Shown here: positions 1-11,249 of the stretch, piece after piece
Position numbering within the stretch: the stretch's first letter is position 1
How the letters are laid out: each line of letters begins with the position of its first letter
Assembly (NCBI GenBank): GCA_025769875.1
Contig: JAGFNK010000153.1
Span: 44,534 to 108,533 of the forward strand
DNA length: 64,000 nucleotides
Direction: 5' to 3'
DNA from: Russula earlei
Taxonomy: Eukaryota; Basidiomycota; Agaricomycetes; Russulales; Russulaceae
Notes under the pieces: model-generated
What the model saw: only the letters and a program-made list of their open reading frames with translations
What the model was told of the DNA's origin: nothing
Databases searched by the model: none
Position numbers and translations under genes: made by a program

Positions 1-3000
1 GGAGTAGTAAGTAGCGAGACATCTCCACCCCACTACCCCATGGAGTGGTGTCCGACCTTGATTGTCACGCGAGTTGACATCGACACCAAGCTCTAGAAGC
101 CGCTCAACGAGCTCAAGCCTTCCTTCAAAATGAGGCCGCATGTAGCGGAATCTGGCCATCCTCATCTCGAATACCTGGGTCCGCCCCATACTCAAGTAGT
201 AGTAGCGCAACACCCTCACACCACCACGCTGCATCGTGGAGTGGTGTCCGACCTTGAATGTCATGGGCGTTGATATCGCCACTAAGCTACAGAAGCCCCT
301 GAGCGGCCTTGGTGTCTCCTTCTTGTGATGCCAGATGTAGTAGGGTGCGGCGCTCGTCGTCCTTAGCATTTGGGTTTCCGTCATGCTTGAGATCCTGACA
401 GTCATGCGACAAAGCCAGATAAATCGGAGACCTGCCCTGTTTGTCCCGGAAATTTGGATCTCCCCCATGACCAAGCAGTGATTTCCACCATGCTCGTTCC
501 CTGTGGTCCCAATTCCAACGCAACAATGAGCGGGGTCTTCTCGTCGTCATTGATGGCGTCTATATCTGCTCCCTAATCCAGTGATACTCTACCGACCTCG
601 ACATGAGATGTGTCATGCAAAGGAGTGTGGCTGATTGGCCACAAGAGTTGACATCAGCGTGGTGCATGAGCAGATACCGCACGAGTTCAAGCGATCCCGC
701 TCTGGATGCGACATAGAGTGGGGCACAATAGTAACCTCCCTTCGCGTTCACATCCTGTGAGCAGGTATTGACCAACTCTGCCAAGCCATGGAAGCCACAG
801 GCGGCATAATATTTACGGACCAGACGCCATCCGGTAGGAACCCGGGTTCGGCATCGGAGTCGGAGTCGGGAATCGAATCAGACCAAAATTAAATTTTCAT
901 TTGCAAAGATCTGTGACCACACGTTTCGAACTTTTCGTGTTCCACCCATTGCTATGCAGCGTAATTAGCAAGTAGAAAGTTCTTGATGTGACTGTTCGCA
1001 TCCAGCTGGACTAGAATCGAAAGACAAGCTTGTGTGACCAGGATGCACTGGTTCAAGGAGAATGTGGTACCGTGGAACACTGCCCTTCTGTGATCCATGT
1101 CAATGTCGGATATTCTGTGACAGAGAGATGTGCAATTTGCACGATATCTGAACCACTCCAACGAGGGACGACGCTGATCAAACTTGAGCACGTAGATAGC
1201 ACCATATCTCTTGGAGCTGCAGGCCGCCAGTCCGCGCGAAATACTGGCGTTCGTCCTTCCTCAAATTCAAACGCAAGGAATTCCGCAAGCTCTTCAACCC
1301 GGAGTGGACGGAAAGCAATAGACATTGAGATAGGCGATGGGCATTATCCTCGTCGATGTTGAGTAATGCGCGCTCAAATGTCTTATCCAATGTAGAGGGT
1401 AATTCGTCCAGAGCCTGTCGGAAACGAGGTGCAAGACATCGTCGCAACGTATCCAACTGGCAGAACACCCATCGAAGCCTGATTCCCACCTCAGTCAAAA
1501 TTGACTGGTACCAAAAGACGAAGTCTCACATCCCATCGGCTCTCTCTGAGAGCATCTCAATGACATATTCTATATCTTCATTTCTCCATTTGCGCGCCTT
1601 TGGGTCCGATTTATGGTCCACTCGATATAATCATTGATGTCTTCTTTTCGTCCACTTTCACCATGAAGGGAAACAGTATGAGACAGCAAGGGCCGAAGAA
1701 AGGCTTCGATATCTGTTTCGGTTCGACTCGTGATACAAACAGACAGGTGTGAACAGTTCTCACAGCCATCTCGAAAGAGAAAGCGCATCTCACGAGGCGA
1801 TGGCATGCCCACGTTATTAGGACACTCATCGAGGGCGTCAATCATAATGTAAATCGGTGCTTGACTTGGATCAATCAGCATATTTCTGACCCAGCATCGT
1901 GTTCCGAGTATAGATCAAAGAGCCTATACGCGTCGGATTGTGCAGCGAGTTGTACAAGAAGCGAGGAGATCTCGCCATGGGCATACTTCTTTGACTCGTC
2001 CCTGAAATTAAAGAAGGCAGTCGATGCAAGTACCGGCCAAGCGTGATTTTGTGATGTCTTCGATAATCGACGGAACTAGATGTGTGCATCAGTGTTGTCT
2101 TGTGACAAGGGGCTGAGTCAAGTGACACGCACCAAAGAATCGTCTTCCGTGATCCGGCTGCAAAACCGAGGATTCAGTTTGAGCTGCAAAGATAAGAAGA
2201 ATGAGTGTACGTTTACCATGAATCCAGAAAATTGATCCCGTAGCATTTTTCCACTAGTGGGAAAGTGTTTCCATGGATGAGCCATTCTGCTGTTCCTTCA
2301 TGGTAAGCCCTCCTTACCATGTGGTTTATCCATGGATCAGGTTGGAGACAGCCGTCGTCGACACTTTTCTGGTGTCTCATCGCCTAGAACATAATATTAG
2401 CTATCGCTGACGGCAATCACAACTGAACACACGTCTCGACTTATTAATGTCAGTCTCCAGTTGCTGCACGAGTACTTTCACTACTATCAAACCCTGAATT
2501 CGCACTGTATGGGACAAATAATACCGAGAGTATGATGAATGCCATCCATCAACACAATTCTGTCCAAATAAAAGGCCAAGCGTTTAGCACAGAGTAGGGC
2601 ATTAAGAAGGAAGTCCGGCGCACCATCCCATAACGACCTTCATATTCTTCAAAAGACCATGAACCATTTCAAGTGTTTGCGTCGCGGTCATTCGTGCCTC
2701 TTCTTACGTACGTCAGCCGGTCCAATCTTTGCAGCACTGCTTTCACATCATTCTCCCCTAGGAGGTTCTTGCCAAATTTCTCTGCATCCCAGTGTATCAA
2801 CCAGTACGTATCAGTGACAATGGAACTTACTAAACCATCCTTCATTGACCTGTTGAATTGCAAAAGAGATGGTGGAGAGCAGTTCGATCAGAATCTTTAC
2901 GACGATTTCAGTTATTGCAGTCGTAGATGGAATCTTGGTAAGTCGCTTGAGAAACGACTGAAAAGGATCAAGAAGAGCGTCGTAGCTCGCCCTGACGTCC

Positions 3001-3246
3001 TTGATCGCCTGATGAATGTCATAGATGAAAAATCCGGTCGAGAAAATCGAGTGAAAAAGCATTCCGAAAGAAGTATACCGATTCCAGCGAAGATGACCGT
3101 TGCTGGTGGGAATGCCTAAGGGGGGGAGGATCATCATTGGGTAGAATGGCAACGAAGCAAGGAGTAACCAAAGCAACACCTCCACCGAGGACACCGCTGG
3201 TAGAAAGGTTATACAATACATGGACTGTCCGCTTAGTCCACATCAT
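1..3246 (-). pseudogene. NACHT-ankyrin STAND (NLR-like) receptor, broken, 5' end to the right
   Basis: The full architecture of a fungal NLR-like protein can be followed from right to left, but only by changing frame. At about 3220-2670 is the helical N-terminal domain, including LLGENDVKAVLQRLDRL. Near 2145 is a Walker A region reading AGSRKT, where the family has GSGKT. At about 2000-1880 is RDESKKYAHGEISSLLVQLA, then the Walker B segment IMIDALDECPN at about 1840. The winged-helix region follows at 1500-1400 (WVFCQLDTLRRCL), then SIAFRPLRVEELAEFLAFEF at about 1325. Ankyrin repeats fill 790-1 (for example QGRTPLH and GADPNF-like segments) and run past the left edge. Frame changes near 1880, 1325 and 1150, plus in-frame stops, make an intact protein unlikely. 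Intact relatives are thought to act in non-self recognition and programmed cell death; that is family knowledge. It could be partly an assembly problem, but several independent lesions argue for decay. Confidence 0.8.
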
Positions 3247-3410
3247 GAGCTGTCCATCGTCTGTCCGAAAAAGTTATGAAAAGATTGTTTTTGCTCCTGA
3301 AGGACGGCGATGACGGATTCAACAGATCCGCAGGTGACGAGCTTGTTAAAGATCTGATGTTGCCCTGTTCTATATTCGTAGTAGTCACTTCATTCCGCTA
3401 ACGATGAGCA

Positions 3411-4675
3411 CGGGTTCCCATCGCCACGATCGTTTCGTTTAAGCACATGCGAGAGTTTCAATCCCGCGGGGTCCAATGGGTAGCTGATGGGCTACGCACA
3501 GGTTGTTGCGAACTCGAGACGGGATGAAAGTGCATCGGCGCACAAAGGTTCCACGAGCCAAAAGGTGCATTTGAAAAGAGTGCATATGCAGTACGTCCTC
3601 TGTTCAAGTGGCTCCCACCACTACTTCTAGCTGCTAATTCATTGCGCAGAAAGGCTTCGGTGAGGGGGTTCCAGGACCTCAGCAGAAGTTGGACAACTTT
3701 TTAGCAAATACGGGAAAGCAGCGGCCGTTCGTATGTGACGCGTCGACGGCACCAAGGCGTTCATGGTATGGCCGACCCATTTACTCATCATGTGTGCAAG
3801 TATCTAATCCACACCCAGGGCTCTGTCTTCACAGAATTTTTGGTCCACAAAGGCGCCGAAGCTTTCCTCAACGCGGATCCTAAACCATCATGGGACGGCA
3901 AGGACCTCTTGATCATGTCCAAGGAGGCATTTGTTGAAATGAAAATCAAGGAAAAGGGCTTGAAGGGCAAGGCGGCCGTCGTGAAGGGCGACCACATCAC
4001 ACGCAAGGGCTTTGATGCCTTTCGCGAAGTGAGTCTCGCCTCCGGGGAAGAAAGGAAGAGGCAGAGGCAGAGCCCGAGATCTTCATCACATTCCTGGAGA
4101 GGAAGTTGCGCGTGGAAGAGGGAGGTGGTGGCAGTGTCGGGCCAGAAGAGGTGCCACGGATACGTGGGTCCGCTCTCCGCTTCACGGGCTGCGGCGGCGA
4201 GGTATCATATGACAAGCACCCATCGAAAGAGCGCTTCAGGCGCGCTCCGTTCGTCAAGTTCACCAAAGGCGACGACGCGGGGTTGGTCGGCTTTGACAGG
4301 GCGCTGGGATGTCGCCTTTGTCAAAGAAAATGTACCAATACTTCACGTGGGAGCAACCCGACGTCAATCCTTTTCGTTCATGCGTTGCGGCCATTGATCA
4401 TGCAGAGGAGGAAGAACATGCAGAGCGCGCGAATGCGGCGGCGAAACGCGCACTTGGCGGTGCGGACGGAGGTGTTCGGGGAGGGCGTTGGTGGAAATTC
4501 CCGTGGCCGGCGTGGTGGTGGTGGTAGACGTGGTGGACGGGCAGATTGGGGTACTCGGGGTGGTAAAACTCGAAGCAGCGACAATGGCGCGCAGAGTGGC
4601 GGGGACGAGCAGACTGGGGAGAAGCGCAAGAGGGCTGTGGAACCAGAAGGGGGGCCCGACGCGGGGGTACGGTGA
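3411..4675 (+). pseudogene. La-type RNA-binding protein (La motif, RRM, xRRM), broken
   Basis: Pieces of a La protein occur in order. About 3415-3510 encodes the end of the La winged-helix motif (VSFKHMREFQSRGVQW). A probable intron runs from about 3592 to 3650. An RRM segment follows (GSVFTEFLVHKGAEAFL, then DGKDLLIMSKEAFVEMKIKE, about 3810-3960). The C-terminal xRRM region is at 4100-4290 (ALRFTGCGGEVSYD, then FVKFTKGDDAGLVGFD). A Gly/Arg-rich tail is at 4490-4550. La binds the 3' UUU ends of RNA polymerase III transcripts. The reading frame changes at about 3720, 4300, 4400 and 4490. In-frame TGA stops occur near 3530 and 3737; the second is a CGA-to-TGA type change within the RRM. A working La gene presumably lies elsewhere in the genome. 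The N-terminal part of the La motif was not found. Confidence 0.7.
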
Positions 4676-4679
4676 CAAG

Positions 4680-7041
4680 CCGTGCCTTCCGTCCTGACGG
4701 CTGCGTCTCCATCAAAGAAGCCAAAGACGGACGGCGGAGAGTCGTGAGTAGGGTGACCGACAGACTGCTTGTAGCCATCCAAATGTAACGCTAGTCTTTT
4801 CATGGCCCGCGCTGTACCATCTATTCCACAGATCAATTTCCTGCCACAAAACACCGCACTGTATGTTGGAAATTTGGGAGACCATTATAATGAGAATATA
4901 ACCTTCACAAGTAGTAGGTGCACTGTATGCCATATGTGGACACGGTCATGAGATTGACCACACTCACCGAGACTGAGAAAGTTGATAATTTAAAAAACTT
5001 GATGGTTCAAGCTTCAAGGACCGATTGGTCAAGATGACCCGGATGGGATGGCAGAAGCCCGTCCATGCCATGCTTTTCTTGCCTCCGTTTTGAAAATTTC
5101 TATTCGACATCTTCCTGCCTTGCTTGGTGAACGTAAACATGGAATCGCGGCTTAGCAGAACAATGAGGAACGGACCAATTGTGTAGGAAATCTCTGTCCG
5201 GATCCGTACTAGCTCCCTCCCTCCCATCCTCCATCAAACTCTGCCCGCCACTCCGCCGCGTCGGAGTGCATCCGAGGCGAAAGTTAGGCTCTCGCGCCAG
5301 GCCAAAAATAAGTTGCTTTTGTTCAGCGGGTTGCCATTGGTACCATCGTGCCTTTTGGAGATCATCACTCTGGCCGCGTTCCCTGGCAGTAAGATCCGGG
5401 ATTCTGAAAGGGTCCCTACTAGAGTCGGGCGCAACACTATGGCAGCCAGCAGTCTATAGCAAAGTGGCTGGCAATACAGTACTAAGGTTCCGCGGGGCAC
5501 AATTCAAAAGTAATTATCCACGTTCCTGAGACTTGACATGACCTAAATCTCCACCGTTTAAACTTCCGCGTTGAGCACAAGGACTTCGGATTCGAAGAGG
5601 TCCAGGTCATCACAACTAGAACGGTCCCCCTTTCTGGAATAGCCCGAAGATTTAGTCGAGGCACCAGCAGGCAAAAGTATTGCCTCGGGCTCGGGCATAG
5701 AAGCCCTGGTTGTGTTCTCACAACTTGGCAATAGTCAGATTGACACTGGGCTATGCGGTATCCCAGGAACCAATTCCCTCTCCATGTTCTGGCAAAGATG
5801 AGGTGGTGTTCCTTTATCTGCTTTACTTTTACTCTTGATATCGTGCCTGATTGTCACCAGAAACATCCGCACATGTCCATCCTCGATGTTGCGTGTTGTG
5901 CCGTGCTCATTCAAGACCTGTTGTCCGCCTTACCTGTCAGTCAGCCTCACGATAACCCCGTTTTCACTGGCCTACTGTATTCATACTGATCACGTTGTCC
6001 AGGTTGTCCTGGCTTCTAGTTCCAATGGAGCTTCCATCATAGACGGCAGGCGGAATCATTTAGACAGCCACGCCACGTCAACTCCGCTCGGCCCCTCGAT
6101 GTTCGCTCAATGCCGTCCTTGAAACCATCTGTTTAAGCGTAGGCTTATTGTAAGCACCATGCACATCAAAAGAAAAGAGTGTAATCAGATCATTCATGAT
6201 ATCTGAGAAACCCGCTTGCCATTTAGTTAGACGACGGCGTTCTCGGAGGGCAGCCATTACAAGTTGCATCCAAATTTCCTCGTTTGTCTATATGATTGCG
6301 ATCAAAAGGACGCACATAAAACTATGTTTAGAGATAGTATTGATTTCTCGTAGATTGAACAAGAATCAAGCCAGAACATCGATAGCCGTAGCCGTCCAAT
6401 TCGAAGTATGATGGTGCCCTGTTAGAACTAGTTTAGTTCCGTGCATCTGGCTCGTCCACCCCTTACCATTCTTGATCTCTGTAGGCTGCGCCCGATCAGC
6501 AGGGTAGTGACTTACAACCAACATGCGTATTGCACCCATGCAGCGTTTTTTTTCTGTATAAGGCCCGCACCATTCATCGAGGAAGGCTCTACGTATTTCC
6601 CGAAGAAACCGCAGATCGTTAGGTAAAAGACACTACCAAGTTACTGGGACACAGTGATTGATATCACCCCCTTAAGTCCCTGTAGAATGATATTCAAGAG
6701 GCAAGTCTGACCCCCGCCTCTGGCGAAAGTCCTCACAACCATTTGTTATCTCTTATCACGGGTCTTCGTAACTTCCGGTTCACGAATAAACTTTGATGGT
6801 GGCTCTTCGCACAGGCCTCCTATGTTGATCAAATCATCGGCCTCCACAATGTACCATAGAAAGAAAGACATACTGGATGGATCCGCCCGTGTGGAATCTC
6901 GATGAATTCAGTCCACAATGTAGGCAGAAGCTTGTGCAGTGGGTACGCCGTCAATGCCAAAGGGATATTAAATGTGCGAACTGATTCCGTTGCAGCAGGA
7001 AGGTGATCTTCTCCAACAGAGTCGAGGTTGCCTGTGGCGGC
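4680..7041. other. No supported gene
   Basis: Many short overlapping open frames occur on both strands. None has a recognisable domain, a consistent exon series or a convincing start context. The stretch ends at the LINE insertion site. Confidence 0.5.
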
Positions 7042-7052
7042 GTCGTCTAGAC
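7042..7052. repeat. LINE target-site duplication, left copy
   Basis: GTCGTCTAGAC directly abuts the poly-T tract. It matches the right copy perfectly, and the next three T residues also match. Confidence 0.93.
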
Positions 7053-7244
7053 TTTTTTTTTTTTTTTTTTTTTTTTTCCGAATTTGTATTCCGCGGCGCG
7101 TACATAATTATACAGAGGCGGTCACGGGCGTTGTAAGCTACGTACTGTGATTAGGCATTTGTTTCTGAGGTTGTCCGCAGGTGCGGTATGGCAGCGATAG
7201 GGTGTAGTGTTTGGTGGTCGGTTGTGGTGGTTAGGTGGGGTGTC

Positions 7245-10200
7245 TCATGTTTCCCGAATTCCTCTCCTTCCTCCTGGGTCCCAGGTTTCCCTGGGTTTAA
7301 GGCACGCCTTGGTTTCCTTGAGGAAGCGTAGCGTGCTCTTTGCCCGTTCAGGGTGATTGAAGAGTTGGGCTAGGTTTCGTGGGCGGCCTCTTGCAGATAG
7401 ATGCCTGCGGCGCGCGTCGTCAAAAAGTGGGCAAGACAGGAGCACGTGCTCGACTGTTTGGACGGGTTCCCCACACTGGCACTCGAGCTGTGCGGCTGTG
7501 TGTCTTGGGTAGAATCGTTGGGTGTACTCCCCAGTGAACGCGTGACCTGTGATAAGTCGGTAGAAAGTGGCTGTAATTTGTCTCGGGAACTTATCGTGTT
7601 GACTTGAGACGTTGTTCCTGTTATGCTCGGAGTGGTTTCCTGTGTCGGTTCGTTTCGGCCTTCTTTGTGCAGTTGCGGTGGGGTGGGGTTTCCCGTCAGG
7701 TGGCCTGGTGAGGGCTGTGCGGTAGGCGAGGGAGGTGCGGGGCGATTCGTGCCAGCTTCTTCCCCATTCTGCTATTGCGTCCTTTTCGTGTTTTCTTTTT
7801 TGCTCATCTAGGGATAAGGGTTCCGTAATGTGCTCAGTGCGCGCTGTGCTTGCGGTCTCCGTGGCTATTTGTTTGGCCTTCCGGAAGCCTGTTATTGCGC
7901 TGCTCCTGGGAAACCAGAGCAGCCTTATGTTCGTCTCGGGGTGAGTACGGATGATCTCACCTATTCGCTTTAGGTGGCGTAGAGCCGTTGCTTGTTCATC
8001 GTGTGGCTTGTGGTTAATAGCCAGTTCTGTTGCTGCGCGCGTTGGCAGGCAAAGGTGGGCAAAAGTGGGTGTTGTCGTCGTTTGCGTGTCGAGGTAGTCT
8101 GCTAGGGCCTCTAGCCCAGTCCCTAGGGACCAAATATGAGTGCCTTGGTCCGATACCGTTGTTCCGATCACTTGTTCTTTATGTCCCCGCAAAGTCCCTC
8201 TTTCGTATAGCACTGCCGCTGCCGCGCCGATTTGCTTGTGGTCTGACCTGTTTCTGTTAGTTTTGATGCCATTGCAGAAGATGATGATGGCGTTTCCTGT
8301 ACGGCATTGTTCCGTAAGTCTGGTCAAAGTGTCCTGGGCGTCTGGGAGCTGTGGGTCGTTTAATTCAATCTTTACCTGTCCGTTCCAGTCTGGGGCGCCT
8401 GGTGGGAGGTGGGGGAAGTCTTCAACGCGTGGGCTTTTCGGAGTTGTTCGGTGTGCTAACGACCTTAGGGTGGTCTTTGCTTTGGCGCTATTTGGTGTCG
8501 GTAGTGGCTCGTTGTGGTTCGGTTGGTCGTGCCAGTCACCTCCTAGTCTTCTTCGAAGTTGACTGTGCCTTGTGGTGCGATGTAGCCTCACTGCTGCATT
8601 GTTCGTTAGTTTGCCTAGTCGTATCTTCATCGGGAGGATGGTCAGCAGGTGGTGGAGGGGCTCCCTTGGGGTCGTGCGGAAGACTCCTGCGATTACCTTG
8701 ACCGCTTCGTTCTGGACAACTTGTAACTTCTTGACCAGCTTGATTTGTTTGCCTGTGTACCACAGTTGGTGGCCATAAGTTAGCGTGGGGAGGCAGATCG
8801 CTAGGTATACCTGTCTCCACTTCGCTTGCTCCAGTCCCCGGACCGAGTTGCCTAGTAGCTGGAGGGCTCTAAGGGAAGCTCTCGCTCTGTTACACATGTA
8901 GTCAACGTGTTGTGTCCAGGAGAGGCGGGCGTCGAAGAAAAATCCCAGGTATCTGATTGTGTCAGTCGTCGCTACACGATAATAGGTGTTGTGGGATGAG
9001 AGTGGTAGGTGTATACGGCAGGGCGGGACCGCTTTCTCCCTCTGCTTTTTGAAGAAGGTTACCTCAGTTTTTTCCGGTTCAACGTTGAGTCCCGCTTTAG
9101 CTAGCCAGTTAGCACATTCCGTGTAGCCCATCCGGAGTGTCGACTCCACTGCCGCCCAATCTTGACCGCAGGCGAAGATAGCTCCGTCATCGATGTACAT
9201 GGCTAGCGTGGCTTGTTTCCACTCTTTCGCCTTGTGCAGCATGGGGGAAGTGTACAGGATGGATAGTACTGGTGAGACGGGGGATCCTTGGGGTGTGCCG
9301 GCGTCTAGGTCGAAGGGGTCTGAGGCGCGTCCGTTGAATCGTAGTCGAACCTTCCTGTCGGTCAGGAAAGAGTGGCACCAGCTCACTATCTCCGAAGCAA
9401 AACCTAGGTTCCGAATTACCTGGGTAAGTCTTTGGTGGTTGATGTTGTCGAAGAAGCCTTGGATGTCGAAGAGTAGGAGACCACAACGGAGGCCTGCTTG
9501 GTGCGCGGCCTGTATGTCATGAAGGAGCGCGAGCCCTGCATCAACTGTTGATGACGCGTTTCGCCCGCCGTACTGAGTTGTGGGGACGAGATCGTATCTG
9601 TCCATGTCCTGGTAGATGAGTCTAGCCACTATTTTCTCCAGGAGCTTACCCATGCACTCCAGTAACGCTATCGGCCGGAAGTTTTTGGCTAGCGTATAGT
9701 CCGCTCTGTTTGGTTTGGGTATGACGCATACTAGCGCCTCCTTCCAAGTGTTTGGGTGATGTCCGGCTTTGAGGCAGTTCTCGAGGAGCCAAAGGAGTCT
9801 GTCTGGGTTCGCCTCCCAGGCCCATTTTATGATGGTCCAGGAGTGGCCAGAGGGACCTGGTGCGGAACGCCCTGAAACCTTCTGTAGGAGGTCACTTACT
9901 AGTTCTTTGTGGACCCTTGGAAGTGTGCGTTGTGGAATAGGGGCTGGGTCATCGGGTTGATGTGTTTCCACTTCTTGTCTCTCTGTGACGAAAAAGCGCT
10001 GTGAAAGCGTTTTAGCCATTTCTTCGTGTGAGTTGGAGAAACCTTCTGATCCCCTTAGGGGGGGAACTTGCGTGGTTTTGCGTCCGTGCCTCCAAGTTGC
10101 GACTTCCCAGAGCTGGGTGGTGTCAATGTAGTTGTTGGCCCATTGGCGTTTCGCCTCTTGAATGGTGGATTTTAGCCGTTTTTGCGCTCTCTTCTTTCCA

Positions 10201-11249
10201 TCCCGATCTGGGGCCTCTTTGAGGGTTTGCACGTCCCTTTTGCATTCCATGTTCCACCAGGGTGCGGCGCGTCGGCTCCATGGGTGTCTGGTTTTGAAGG
10301 AAGCTTCATTTGTCTTTTGAATGTCAGTCATATATCTGTTTACCTCCTCGTCCATATCCTCTTTTGTTGGGCATGGGGGTTGGGTCCAGTTTTCGCAGTT
10401 CGCTTTGAAGGATTTGATCCATGCCTCTTTCTGCTCTGTGTCCACTACGTACCCTGGGTCAGGAGAGTTCGTTCTGGCATTTGTGACAGGTGTGAGGGGG
10501 TTCCCTATGAGTCGGAGCATGGCGTGGTCCGAGCCAAGGGAGCCGGGCCAGTCTATGCTCAGTCCGGTGAAAGTGGCATGCCTTACCGCTGCGGCGTTGA
10601 ACCACGCCAGGTCTATTGTTGAATCTCTTCCGTGGGCAGGGCCTTTGTGTGTTGTCTCACCGGGTGTGTTGGCTAGGCTAAGGAGGTTAGTTGCGGCCCA
10701 GTCTTCTACTCGGTTGGCCCAGGGTGACTTGGGGTTTCCTGGCGGTGACCAGGTTGGGGAGTGGGTATTGAAGTCCCCTATTACCAGTGTCGGGGTGTTG
10801 GGGTTGATTTCCATTGAGGTGAGTGCTGCTAGGGCGGTAGCGTCTCTGACGTCGTGGTAGAAATTAATTACTCGCCATGTTTCGTTGTCAAGTATTATGT
10901 CCATTGCTTGCACGCATGGGTGTCTGCAGATGTCCTGTCTCGTTATGGCCGTGCAGCTGGGAGCTATCTTGCTGTCCAGCTGCGGCTTTCGTGCGTACGA
11001 CATTACCTTAGGTTTCTGTCCGTCATCGAGCCCGGGGTAGAGGATTTCCCAGGCTGGTGAGGCCACCCCACCCCGTACGTCGATTCCATCTCGGGCATTG
11101 TCTTTCCGGGCTGTGCCAATCTTGTCGAACCAGGGTTCCTGTATGAAGATAAGGTCAGTTTCGCTGGCACTGTTCAGTAGAGCGTGTGTCATAGCATTGC
11201 GTTTGCGCATGTTCACCGACGCTATATGCAGTTTCGGTTGTGCCATCAT
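7245..11249 (-). CDS. LINE ORF2: endonuclease-reverse transcriptase
   Basis: A 1334-residue intact frame. Residues about 1-240 are an apurinic-like (EEP) endonuclease with the expected residues visible: IASVNMRKRN, FIQEPW, IGDFNTHSPTW, STIDLAWF and GSDHAML. The reverse transcriptase spans about 480-780, with LLFDIQGFFDNI, GTPQGSPVSPVLS and the catalytic MYIDDGAIF. An RNase H-like domain at about 1010-1150 has lost its catalytic residues (see findings). Near the C terminus is CQCGEPVQTVEHVLLSCP, the zinc-binding motif usual in these LINEs. The protein nicks target DNA and copies the RNA at the nick. It starts at ATG 11249, overlapping the ORF1 stop by ATGA, which suggests translation by termination and re-initiation. 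Confidence 0.94.
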   Translation of the reverse strand: MMAQPKLHIASVNMRKRNAMTHALLNSASETDLIFIQEPWFDKIGTARKDNARDGIDVRGGVASPAWEILYPGLDDGQKPKVMSYARKPQLDSKIAPSCTAITRQDICRHPCVQAMDIILDNETWRVINFYHDVRDATALAALTSMEINPNTPTLVIGDFNTHSPTWSPPGNPKSPWANRVEDWAATNLLSLANTPGETTHKGPAHGRDSTIDLAWFNAAAVRHATFTGLSIDWPGSLGSDHAMLRLIGNPLTPVTNARTNSPDPGYVVDTEQKEAWIKSFKANCENWTQPPCPTKEDMDEEVNRYMTDIQKTNEASFKTRHPWSRRAAPWWNMECKRDVQTLKEAPDRDGKKRAQKRLKSTIQEAKRQWANNYIDTTQLWEVATWRHGRKTTQVPPLRGSEGFSNSHEEMAKTLSQRFFVTERQEVETHQPDDPAPIPQRTLPRVHKELVSDLLQKVSGRSAPGPSGHSWTIIKWAWEANPDRLLWLLENCLKAGHHPNTWKEALVCVIPKPNRADYTLAKNFRPIALLECMGKLLEKIVARLIYQDMDRYDLVPTTQYGGRNASSTVDAGLALLHDIQAAHQAGLRCGLLLFDIQGFFDNINHQRLTQVIRNLGFASEIVSWCHSFLTDRKVRLRFNGRASDPFDLDAGTPQGSPVSPVLSILYTSPMLHKAKEWKQATLAMYIDDGAIFACGQDWAAVESTLRMGYTECANWLAKAGLNVEPEKTEVTFFKKQREKAVPPCRIHLPLSSHNTYYRVATTDTIRYLGFFFDARLSWTQHVDYMCNRARASLRALQLLGNSVRGLEQAKWRQVYLAICLPTLTYGHQLWYTGKQIKLVKKLQVVQNEAVKVIAGVFRTTPREPLHHLLTILPMKIRLGKLTNNAAVRLHRTTRHSQLRRRLGGDWHDQPNHNEPLPTPNSAKAKTTLRSLAHRTTPKSPRVEDFPHLPPGAPDWNGQVKIELNDPQLPDAQDTLTRLTEQCRTGNAIIIFCNGIKTNRNRSDHKQIGAAAAVLYERGTLRGHKEQVIGTTVSDQGTHIWSLGTGLEALADYLDTQTTTTPTFAHLCLPTRAATELAINHKPHDEQATALRHLKRIGEIIRTHPETNIRLLWFPRSSAITGFRKAKQIATETASTARTEHITEPLSLDEQKRKHEKDAIAEWGRSWHESPRTSLAYRTALTRPPDGKPHPTATAQRRPKRTDTGNHSEHNRNNVSSQHDKFPRQITATFYRLITGHAFTGEYTQRFYPRHTAAQLECQCGEPVQTVEHVLLSCPLFDDARRRHLSARGRPRNLAQLFNHPERAKSTLRFLKETKACLKPRETWDPGGRRGIRET

